Shown piece after piece: positions 25,101-37,100 of a DNA stretch of 64,000 nt; positions within the stretch are counted from its first letter, which is position 1, and the number at the start of each line of letters is the position of its first letter. The stretch covers positions 49,108 through 113,107 of the forward strand of contig JALPQI010002170.1 in the NCBI GenBank assembly GCA_025490895.1, written 5' to 3'. Source of the stretch: Thaumatotibia leucotreta. Its lineage: Eukaryota > Arthropoda > Insecta > Lepidoptera > Tortricidae. Both the position numbers and the translations under genes were made by a program. Under the pieces are notes generated by a model. The model did no database searches. It was given only the letters and a program-made list of their open reading frames with translations, and had not been told where the DNA came from.

Positions 25101-28100
25101 ATGGGTACAAAATAATGACAGGGTGATATGAAATTAACAGGCGCTTAACTTAATAATAATATAATAATAATATTCTTTATTGTGCTAAAATTTACAATAA
25201 ATAAGCTAAAAAGGAAGCTTACAAGAAGTACGCAACAACAGGCGGTCTTATCGCTAAAAAGCGATCTCTTCCAGACAACCTTATGGCAGTAGAATTGACA
25301 TATAGAAATATTGAATGAAAAATAAAAGTACAATGAGATAAACCAGAGTAAAATAAGTTCACATCAGCACCAATATATACATATTAAGTATATATACTCA
25401 TAAATATAAATATATATAAACAAATACAACTAAATAAATATAATATGCAATAAAATAGACAACGAATAAACAGGATGGACAAAGGAGCTTAAGGAAGTGA
25501 CAGAAAGTGTTGCTTGAGATGAGCTTTAAAACTTGAAATGGACTTAGCACACCTCAGTTCAACTTAATATGGGCATTCAAAATTTCCTCCTCGAATTCAT
25601 CGTCAATTTCGTCCGGCTCTTAGGCTGCGAAATGTGGAAAGTTCCAAACAACTGCAGGTTGTTCACCAACCCTTTTGTATCAAAGTAAAAAATTCAATCG
25701 TTCGATCTTATGGTCTAAAATTAAAAAAAAAGGAAATTATGGTCTTTGGTGAATCGTCGGGATGTAGTTAAATTGTATTAATCTACGCGATAAAATTCGT
25801 TAAAATAATTTTATTTCAAAGAATAATGATTTGAGGAAATTATGCCGTTAGTCTCTTATCATTACAGAAGTAACCCTGCGGGAGTGAAAGTGGACCGTAC
25901 AAACTCTTTCTTCAGCCCACCGAAATATGCCAATATTGCCTTTAAAACAGAGCCCGTGGACGCCCCATTTCAATTCTTTAGGTCACATAGCGACGGAGTG
26001 TGGATAGCGAGCTGTAGGTCTAAGCCGGAGCAAGGCGACAATTACTCAAGCTTGGAAGGATCTCGTGCACCTCCTAAGGATCATAGTCCTACATGTTACA
26101 ATTTATTTTTAGTCATTCATATATTTGATGCAATTAATAAATTGATCTATAATATTGTACTAAAGAGAAGTTCTTTTGACTAACTGAGATTGGCCAGTAT
26201 GATCCGTTGTAAAAACTGGCCAATCACAGTCGAATACGAGTGTGGCGGGATTCCCGCTGGCAGGTAACAGATGGGCATTCGTTTCTCAACTAGTGTGGTG
26301 AACGGTTATATTTACTGTGTCTGTAGAAGTTTGATGGTTTTAATAAATCGTGTTATATCTAAATGTGTTGTGTTTTCGTGACCAAAGCCCTAAATTAAGG
26401 TGTGAGCCAGATTGGCTTACATACATCCTACAGTTATGGTTCTGACCATTAACTCGGAATATTTACCCGTCAGGTTGCAGCAAGGTGGAGAGGCAGGTGT
26501 GCAGCGTGCGCCAGGAGGCGCGGTGAGCCAGCAGCGTCACCAGCAGCGGCCGCCACGCCGCCGACCCCGACCGGAACATAGTTGTGAGTATCGACGGTGA
26601 ACATTTACCCGTCAGGTTGCAGCAAGGTGGAGAGGCAGGTGTGCAGCGTGCGCCAGGAGGCGCGGTGAGCCAGCAGCGTCACCAGCAGCGGCCGCCACGC
26701 CGCCGACCCCGACCGGAACATAGTTGTGAGTATCGACGGTGAACATTTACCCGTCAGGTTGCAGCAAGGTGGAGAGGCAGGTGTGCAGCGTGCGCCAGGA
26801 GGCGCGGTGAGCCAGCAGCGTCACCAGCAGCGGCCGCCACGCCGCCGACCCCGACCGGAACATAGTTGTGAGTATCGACGGTGAACATTTACCCGTCAGG
26901 TTGCAGCAAGGTGGAGAGGCAGGTGTGCAGCGTGCGCCAGGAGGCGCGGTGAGCCAGCAGCGTCACCAGCAGCGGCCGCCACGCCGCCGACCCCGACCGG
27001 AACATAGTTGTGAGTATCGACGGTGAACATTTACCCGTCAGGTTGCAGCAAGGTGGAGAGGCAGGTGTGCAGCGTGCGCCAGGAGGCGCGGTGAGCCAGC
27101 AGCGTCACCAGCAGCGGCCGCCACGCCGCCGACCCCGACCGGAACATAGTTGTGAGTATCGACGGTGAACATTTACCCGTCAGGTTGCAGCAAGGTGGAG
27201 AGGCAGGTGTGCAGCGTGCGCCAGGAGGCGCGGTGAGCCAGCAGCGTCACCAGCAGCGGCCGCCACGCCGCCGACCCCGACCGGAACATAGTTGTGAGTA
27301 TCGACGGTGAACATTTACCCGTCAGGTTGCAGCAAGGTGGAGAGGCAGGTGTGCAGCGTGCGCCAGGAGGCGCGGTGAGCCAGCAGCGTCACCAGCAGCG
27401 GCCGCCACGCCGCCGACCCCGACCGGAACATAGTTGTGAGTATCGACGGTGAACATTTACCCGTCAGGTTGCAGCAAGGTGGAGAGGCAGGTGTGCAGCG
27501 TGCGCCAGGAGGCGCGGTGAGCCAGCAGCGTCACCAGCAGCGGCCGCCACGCCGCCGACCCCGACCGGAACATAGTTGTGAGTATCGACGGTGAACATTT
27601 ACCCGTCAGGTTGCAGCAAGGTGGAGAGGCAGGTGTGCAGCGTGCGCCAGGAGGCGCGGTGAGCCAGCAGCGTCACCAGCAGCGGCCGCCACGCCGCCGA
27701 CCCCGACCGGAACATAGTTGTGAGTATCGACGGTGAACATTTACCCGTCAGGTTGCAGCAAGGTGGAGAGGCAGGTGTGCAGCGTGCGCCAGGAGGCGCG
27801 GTGAGCCAGCAGCGTCACCAGCAGCGGCCGCCACGCCGCCGACCCCGACCGGAACATAGTTGTGAGTATCGACGGTGAACATTTACCCGTCAGGTTGCAG
27901 CAAGGTGGAGAGGCAGGTGTGCAGCGTGCGCCAGGAGGCGCGGTGAGCCAGCAGCGTCACCAGCAGCGGCCGCCACGCCGCCGACCCCGACCGGAACATA
28001 GTTGTGAGTATCGACGGTGAACATTTACCCGTCAGGTTGCAGCAAGGTGGAGAGGCAGGTGTGCAGCGTGCGCCAGGAGGCGCGGTGAGCCAGCAGCGTC

Positions 28101-31100
28101 ACCAGCAGCGGCCGCCACGCCGCCGACCCCGACCGGAACATAGTTGTGAGTATCGACGGTGAACATTTACCCGTCAGGTTGCAGCAAGGTGGAGAGGCAG
28201 GTGTGCAGCGTGCGCCAGGAGGCGCGGTGAGCCAGCAGCGTCACCAGCAGCGGCCGCCACGCCGCCGACCCCGACCGGAACATAGTTGTGAGTATCGACG
28301 GTGAACATTTACCCGTCAGGTTGCAGCAAGGTGGAGAGGCAGGTGTGCAGCGTGCGCCAGGAGGCGCGGTGAGCCAGCAGCGTCACCAGCAGCGGCCGCC
28401 ACGCCGCCGACCCCGACCGGAACATAGTTGTGAGTATCGACGGTGAACATTTACCCGTCAGGTTGCAGCAAGGTGGAGAGGCAGGTGTGCAGCGTGCGCC
28501 AGGAGGCGCGGTGAGCCAGCAGCGTCACCAGCAGCGGCCGCCACGCCGCCGACCCCGACCGGAACATAGTTGTGAGTATCGACGGTGAACATTTACCCGT
28601 CAGGTTGCAGCAAGGTGGAGAGGCAGGTGTGCAGCGTGCGCCAGGAGGCGCGGTGAGCCAGCAGCGTCACCAGCAGCGGCCGCCACGCCGCCGACCCCGA
28701 CCGGAACATAGTTGTGAGTATCGACGGTGAACATTTACCCGTCAGGTTGCAGCAAGGTGGAGAGGCAGGTGTGCAGCGTGCGCCAGGAGGCGCGGTGAGC
28801 CAGCAGCGTCACCAGCAGCGGCCGCCACGCCGCCGACCCCGACCGGAACATCAGCCGCATCTGCACAATACACATCCCACTAACGGCTCGGCCACTAACA
28901 CGAATGGGGGTTTTCTGAAATGACGTCCACCAGGGCGGCAGCACTGAGGCGTCAGGTCCAGGAGCTTGTCTATATTCTCAGAGCGCCTATAATTTCATGT
29001 TTAAATGTTTTGTATGAGTTAATAAAATTATATAAAAAATAAAAATACCTTCTAGTTAGTTTTTCTTTGAGGCTAGATAAATTGTGATTTGATATTTACA
29101 ATTACACGAGTAAACAATGTCGAAGAAATGTAACATATGAAGGATCCACGGAAAGAACATGTCTAGTCATATCAAATTACAGAAGGAAAAACCACCTTAC
29201 TTTTAACAAAATAAGGTGTGAATTTGCCCTTATTTTTTTAGGCACTGGACATGTTTTTTCCGTGGACCCTTCATATATTATGACGTATGATTAGGTATTT
29301 TCGGAATTTTGTAAGAAATATTATGGGTTTTAATGTGTTTCAGAGCATTTTCCAAAAAGTTTGTGCATTTGGAATTGGATAGCGTCTTCGATATTGATAA
29401 AAATAATGATGCAGGGCAAGATCCACCACATTTCCCAACATGTCTGAAAAAGTTTGTACGACACGTGTGGGGGTGGTGGTCACCGCCGGCTGCCACCAGT
29501 GTTACCTGTCGCTCGGGCTGCGGGCCGAGGGTCTCGCGCTGCAGCTCCGACATCCAGTCCAGCAGCAGGCCGCAGCCGAGGCCGAGGCGAGCGAACACGT
29601 GTGGGGGTGGTGGTCACCGCCGGCTGCCACCAGTGTTACCTGTCGCTCGGGCTGCGGGCCGAGGGTCTCGCGCTGCAGCTCCGACATCCAGTCCAGCAGC
29701 AGGCCGCAGCCGAGGCCGAGGCGAGCGAACACGTGTGGGGGTGGTGGTCACCGCCGGCTGCCACCAGTGTTACCTGTCGCTCGGGCTGCGGGCCGAGGGT
29801 CTCGCGCTGCAGCTCCGACATCCAGTCCAGCAGCAGGCCGCAGCCGAGGCCGAGGCGAGCGAACACGTGTGGGGGTGGTGGTCACCGCCGGCTGCCACCA
29901 GTGTTACCTGTCGCTCGGGCTGCGGGCCGAGGGTCTCGCGCTGCAGCTCCGACATCCAGTCCAGCAGCAGGCCGCAGCCGAGGCCGAGGCGAGCGAACAC
30001 GTGTGGGGGTGGTGGTCACCGCCGGCTGCCACCAGTGTTACCTGTCGCTCGGGCTGCGGGCCGAGGGTCTCGCGCTGCAGCTCCGACATCCAGTCCAGCA
30101 GCAGGCCGCAGCCGAGGCCGAGGCGAGCGAACACGTGTGGGGGTGGTGGTCACCGCCGGCTGCCACCAGTGTTACCTGTCGCTCGGGCTGCGGGCCGAGG
30201 GTCTCGCGCTGCAGCTCCGACATCCAGTCCAGCAGCAGGCCGCAGCCGAGGCCGAGGCGAGCGAACACGTGTGGGGGTGGTGGTCACCGCCGGCTGCCAC
30301 CAGTGTTACCTGTCGCTCGGGCTGCGGGCCGAGGGTCTCGCGCTGCAGCTCCGACATCCAGTCCAGCAGCAGGCCGCAGCCGAGGCCGAGGCGAGCGAAC
30401 ACGTGTGGGGGTGGTGGTCACCGCCGGCTGCCACCAGTGTTACCTGTCGCTCGGGCTGCGGGCCGAGGGTCTCGCGCTGCAGCTCCGACATCCAGTCCAG
30501 CAGCAGGCCGCAGCCGAGGCCGAGGCGAGCGAACACGTGTGGGGGTGGTGGTCACCGCCGGCTGCCACCAGTGTTACCTGTCGCTCGGGCTGCGGGCCGA
30601 GGGTCTCGCGCTGCAGCTCCGACATCCAGTCCAGCAGCAGGCCGCAGCCGAGGCCGAGGCGAGCGAACACGTGTGGGGGTGGTGGTCACCGCCGGCTGCC
30701 ACCAGTGTTACCTGTCGCTCGGGCTGCGGGCCGAGGGTCTCGCGCTGCAGCTCCGACATCCAGTCCAGCAGCAGGCCGCAGCCGAGGCCGAGGCGAGCGA
30801 ACACGTGTGGGGGTGGTGGTCACCGCCGGCTGCCACCAGTGTTACCTGTCGCTCGGGCTGCGGGCCGAGGGTCTCGCGCTGCAGCTCCGACATCCAGTCC
30901 AGCAGCAGGCCGCAGCCGAGGCCGAGGCGAGCGAACACGTGTGGGGGTGGTGGTCACCGCCGGCTGCCACCAGTGTTACCTGTCGCTCGGGCTGCGGGCC
31001 GAGGGTCTCGCGCTGCAGCTCCGACATCCAGTCCAGCAGCAGGCCGCAGCCGAGGCCGAGGCGAGCGAACACGTGTGGGGGTGGTGGTCACCGCCGGCTG

Positions 31101-34100
31101 CCACCAGTGTTACCTGTCGCTCGGGCTGCGGGCCGAGGGTCTCGCGCTGCAGCTCCGACATCCAGTCCAGCAGCAGGCCGCAGCCGAGGCCGAGGCGAGC
31201 GAACACGTGTGGGGGTGGTGGCTCGCACCCGACTTCCACTTTCACCTGCACATAAAATAGTACATACATTACAATAAAAATGAGAAAAAAAAAATCGAAA
31301 AAAGCACGACCGAAGGATGTGCTTTAACGCTCGGCCACGGACGCGAGCGAATTGCGGCGAGCAAGCGTTCTATCTCAGACTCTCTCTCATTGCAGTTGCG
31401 CGGACGGCACGCGCAACGGGGGGTGGTTAGTTGGGAACACACGCAATGATCGGGAAAACGCTTGCCGCGTCGCAATTTGCGCTTGTCCGTGGCCGAGCCG
31501 TAAATCGACACGAGTTACGAATTTCATTATCGCACGTCTATCGTACGACGTTTTTCAGTACATATGGCCCTCCGAAGAATTCGACCTAACGTAAAATGAA
31601 CCACTTCTCGCACTAGCGCGTAAAAAAACCGAATCTATTCTGAAGATATTTTTGTATTTCAATAATGGATCGTTCATGGGAATTCTCTACGTTGCAGACA
31701 TTGTTGCATACGTACGCGAATGTTCTGGACATTAGTAGGTATTACAGTTTCCTTTGTAAAAAAAAACTACTCAAAACACAGCTTGCAAAAATAATAAGGG
31801 TAATGACTACACACTTATGTACGATTTAATACACGAAGAAAGTATAATATATATACTTTTTGGACACAACTTTCTATGTAATAAATTAGAAAGAACTCGG
31901 AACGAAAGAGTAGGTCATTTGTAGGCAGCAGCATCCCTAAAGTGCGGTGGAGACACTGCGATCGCCAACCCGCATGCCAAGCGTGGCGATTATGGCAAAT
32001 ACCCCCCAAAATAAAATGATAGCACAAAAAAGGCCGCGGCCCCGAGGTTCCGGCGACCCCCGGTGCCCTGGTTATGGTAGCGGCCAGGGTGCTAGCGGGG
32101 TCAGGGGTGCTAAGAATCTCCGGCAAAGATCCGGCTACCACCACCGACGACCTCTGGCCCTGGCAACTTATAACACACGTACACTGCGGACCGACGAAAA
32201 GTTAGTGGAACTGGAGGAAGGATTGAGCAAGTTGCGTTGGGACATTGTGGGATTGTCAGAAGTCCGAAGAGAGGGCGAGGACACGATAATCCTAAAGTCC
32301 GGCAACTTGCTCTATTTCCGGGAGGGCGACCAACAGTCCCAGGGAGGTGTCGGGTTCATCGTCCACAAGTCCCTCGTAAACAACGTGGTGAAGATCGAGA
32401 GTGTGTCGGCTAGGGTGGCGTACCTTATACTCAGAGTATCTGAGAGATACTCGCTGAAGGTCATACAGGTGTACGCGCCGACTTCGACACACTCCGACGA
32501 CGAGGTGGAGGCTATGTATGATGATATCTCAAAAGCCATGCATAGCTCCAGAACCTACTTCACCGTTGTTATGGGGGACTTCAACGCGAAACTGGGCAAG
32601 AGAGATGGTGACGAACTGAGGGTGGGGCAATTTGGGGTTGGACGTCGGAACCACCGGGGCCATCTGCTGGCTGGTTTCTTGGAGAAGGAGGGACTCTACA
32701 TGATGAACTCCTTCTTTAAGAAACGCGAGCACAGAAAATGGACTTGGATGAGTCCCGACGGTGCAACTAAAAACGAGATCGACTTCATCATGTCGACGAA
32801 GAGACATATATTCAACGATGTTTCTGTGATCAGTACGGTTAAAACCGGTAGCGATCACCGCCTGGTAAGAGGCACGTTGAATATATGTCCTAAGCTAGAA
32901 CGCTCGCGACTGATGAAGTCTACGCTCCGTCCTGCACTCCATCTCCAAAACCCCGAGAGCTTTCAGTTGGAACTCCAAAACCGTTTCGATTGCCTAGGCG
33001 ATGATGTGGACGTATTCAACGACGGGTTTGTGGAAGCTGTCCATAGCGCTGGGTCTAAGTTTTTTAAGACCCAGCGGACAAATAAGACCAGAAAGCTCTC
33101 AGACTCCACTCAGAAGCTAATGGAAAAAAGAAGTGAACTGGTTCTACAATCCTCAGTTGATGCGACTTTATACCGGCAGCTCAACAGACAGATCTCTAAG
33201 TCCCTCAAACGCGATATGCGCCAATTCCGTACCAAGTGTATAGAAGGATGGCTTCTTCTATACACTTGGTACGGAATTGGCGCATATCGCGTTTGAGGGA
33301 CTTAGAGCGGAACAAGGGCTCTAAAGTTTTTGCAAGGGATCTGTCTGTTGGGCAAAGCCAGCTCGCCAAATTAAAGACTGAGGATGGTAGAATCGTCACA
33401 TCCAGATCTGAGCTGCTGAGTGAGATAGAGGGTTTTTATGGACAGCTGTACACGTCAACTAGCAGACCCGAAGTTGATCTAGCGGAAGACCTCAGAGCTA
33501 GACTGACCCGACACTATACAGAAGATATCCCGGACATCAGCCTGTGCGAGATTAGAATGGCTCTTGAACAGCTCAAAAATAACAAGGCGCCTGGGGAGGA
33601 CGGAATTACAGCTGAGCTTCTGAAGGCGGGTGGTAAACCGATCCTTACGGCCCTTCAGAAGTTGTTCAATTCCGTCTTACTGGAAGGGAGAACGCCAAAG
33701 GCATGGAACAGAGGTGTGGTGGTACTGTTCTTCAAAAAAGGTGACAACGCTTTATTGAAGAACTACCGACCCATCTCACTTCTGAGCCATGTCTATAAGC
33801 TGTTTTCAAGAGTCATTACGAATCGTCTTGCACGCAGGCTTGATGACTTCCAGCCTCCCGAACAAGCCGGTTTCCGAAGAGGCTTTAGTACCGTAGACCA
33901 CATCCATACGCTTCGCCAGGTTATACAGAAGACCGAAGAATATAACCTGCCCCTCTGTTTAGCGTTTGTGGACTACGAGAAAGCCTTCGATTCGATCGAA
34001 ACATGGGCAGTACTACAGTCTCTCCAACGGTGCCAAGTCGACTACCGCTATATCGAGGTGTTGAAGTGTTTATACGAGAGCGCCACAATGTCAGTCCGAC

Positions 34101-37100
34101 TCCAAGACCAGAGCTCGAAACCTATTCTGCTGCAGCGGGGAGTTAGGCAAGGAGATGTCATCTCCCCTAAGCTGTTTACCGCTGCACTGGAGGATGTCTT
34201 TAAGACTCTGGACTGGAGAAGGCTGGGTATCAACATAAACGGCGAGTACCTCACTCACCTTCGATTCGCTGACGATATAGTAGTCTTGGCTGAGACCTTG
34301 GAGGACTTAAGTACTATGCTCGTTGACCTCAGTAAAGCCTCCGAGCGAGTTGGTCTTAGGATGAACATGGATAAGACGAAAATCATGTCGAATTCCCATG
34401 TAGCACCAACTCCCGTAATAATCGGAGACTTTACACTCGAAGTTGTAGACGAATATATATACCTAGGGCAAACTATTCAGTTAGGTAGGTCCAACTTCGA
34501 GAAAGAGGTCAATCGTCGAATCCGACTCGGTTGGGCAGCGTTCGGGAAGCTACGACACATATTTTCGTCCAATATTCCGCAGTGTTTGAAGACGAAAGTC
34601 TTTAATCAGTGTGTGTTGCCAGTGATGACATACGGTACTGAAACGTGGCCGCTTACAATGGGCCTCATAAGAAGGCTCAAAGTCACCCAAAGGGCAATGG
34701 AGAGGGCTATGCTAGGAGTCTCTCTGCGTGATCGGATTAAAAATGAGACCATCCGCAGCAGAACCAAAGTAACCGAAATAGCTCTCCGAATCGCTAAACT
34801 GAAGTGGCAGTGGGCGGGGCACATTGCGCGTAGAACCGATGGCCGTTGGGGCGGGAAGGTTCTTGAGTGGCGGCCACGTACCGGAAGGCGTAGCGTGGGT
34901 AGGCCCCCCACAAGGTGGACCGATGACCTGGTGAAGGTCGCAGGAGTCCGCTGGATGCGGGTGGCGCAGGACCGGTCATTGTGGCAATCTTTGGGGGAGG
35001 CCTATGTTCAGCAGTGGACGTCTTTCGGCTGATATGATGATGATGATGATGATGGAACCCTTCGCGCGCGAGTCTGACTCGCACTTGGCCGGTTTTTTTA
35101 TCCAAATATACGTGTTAGTTTTTAGTAAAACGTCCCACTTTGTCGATTACCATAAAGACGAGATTTCCTTGTATCTTAATATGAATAAATTGACAAAGCG
35201 GCTTTATTGCAAACGACAAACTGGGACGTTTTGCTAAACTCACTCACATATAAACTTACGTCAGACTCATATGCTCCCTGCTGGTTCTTCTCCAACAAAG
35301 TGGATATAACATCTACCACAAGTCGTGTATTCTGCGTCTCAATGATGCGGTTGCCGATCGCCTCCAAGGTGCTTGGTGTTGCTGCTTCCAGCGCTGAGGG
35401 GGAGAAATTAGTATTAATATATTTGTCAGCCTCCGTAGCCTAGTTGGTAGTGACCCTGTCTACGAAGCTGGAGGTTCCTGGTTAAAATCCTGGCGAGGGC
35501 ATTATTTGTGTATTTATTTATCATAAATATTTGTTTCTTGGTCGTGACTGTCCATGTATATCTATTTATGTATCTATTTATTATACACGGTGCCCATGAG
35601 GAAGGGGAAAAAAATCAACAGCGGATTTCTGACCAAATTTGAAGTTAAAAATGTCATATGAAGTTTTCTGGATTGAGTCTATTTTAAGAGACAATTATAT
35701 TTTTTCCTAAAACCGTTTTAGCCCGTTACGCTATGATAAACGCATTTTAGGAAACGATTTTGTTACCATGTTGTCTTAGTCCTGTTACACTTAATTGACA
35801 GACATCAAATGAACAAACAAAATCTTTAATTACCTAGCAAATAAAAAAAAAACTTTTAAAGTGCATTTTTCGCGATAGTTTCATTAATAAAATCCTTTTT
35901 TTGTGTATTGAGGCATTCAAAACATAAAAAAAAACTAAAAAAAAAATTTTTTTTTGCAGATTTGACCAAAAGTCACTTAACATTTTTTGCTTCTTTTAGT
36001 CTCAGGAATATGCTGTTAAAATTTTTCCCGTTCTTCACGGGCACCTTGTATATATCGTCGCTAGGTATCAAAATCACAAGCAATTAACCTTACCGTGAGA
36101 CTAAGTCGATTTGTGTAAGATGTCCCAAGATATTTACCGTAAAACGGGGTAAATAGGAATGTAGAGTAAACTGGTCTGTTAGCCCAGGACAAACAGTCCA
36201 GTTTAGAATAACACATATGAAAAACTTTGCTGTTCTAAACTGGACGAGCTAAAAGATCCAGTTTACTCTACGTTCCTTTTTACCCATGTTTACGGTATTT
36301 AATATTAAGTAGTGCATTAAAAACTTTGAAACGGGTGGCGTTAAATAAAACACGACCGATGGGAATATTTTAAATCGACACGAGTTACGAATTTCCCTTT
36401 CGCACGTGAATCGTACTATGTTTTTCAGAACGGATAGTCCTCCGAAGGTTCGACCTGATAAAAAATTAAGTACTACTCGCACTAGCGCGTAAAAAGAGTA
36501 GCAACATCGTACGATAGACATGCTTATTTACTTTTGCATGTAAAGTCTGACAATATTTTTATTTGATCCTCGCCATTTTGCGGATTTTTAGTGATATTAA
36601 TCTCTTCTACTGGCAATGACTACTCTTTGACATCAGACGTTGAAGGGCATTTTGACTCCTAGGGACACCCAATTAGCTTAACTCTCACAAAAAAGTTAAC
36701 TTCGATGTCAGCTTTGTAACGACAATTAAGCATGAAATATTTACGTAAATCCACTTTATTCGTGTTTTTATATTGCGTATACGCGTATTCTTTCTGGATT
36801 AAAAGAAAAAAAAATATTTTTGTTAATATTTAATGCTTAATTGTCGTTACAAAGCTGACATCGAAGTTAACTTTTTTGTGAGAGTTAAGCTAATTGGGTG
36901 TCCCTAGAAGTGAAAATGCCCTGAATGTTATCGAATATCATCGATGTAAGCAAAGAGAAAATGATATGGCTATTTTAACGATTTTATCATTAAAATGCCA
37001 AAAAAAGGTACCAAAAGTCGTCAGAAAAACCACCTTAAATACAATGAAATATTTAAACCAACGAAAGGAAGGATTGAATAGCTTTTTTCATTAGATTTAT

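Larger units (their letters stand above)
31922..35052 (+). mobile_element. RTE LINE (Heliconius-RTE type), nearly full length
   Basis: From GCAGCATCCCTAAAGTGC-like 5' UTR to the 3' TGATGATGATGATGATGATG tail, which is typical of RTE elements. It encodes one long ORF broken once. It lies in the IntS1 intron between exons 11 and 10, on the opposite strand to IntS1. No target duplication was recognised. Confidence 0.85.

Noticed and set aside
25842..26183. 113-codon plus-strand frame as a gene
   Set aside because: Crosses the boundary of the candidate solo LTR and has no recognisable domain or splice support.
29333..31255. Plus-strand open frames of 606-640 codons with perfect repeats
   Set aside because: They are readings of the GC-rich exon-11 array. 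The minus strand holds the supported IntS1 exon with splice sites, and all three plus frames are open, a compositional effect.
35430..35510. Possible tRNA gene
   Set aside because: A- and B-box-like words are present but the B box is decayed and no cloverleaf is evident; the downstream body is shared with another SINE.
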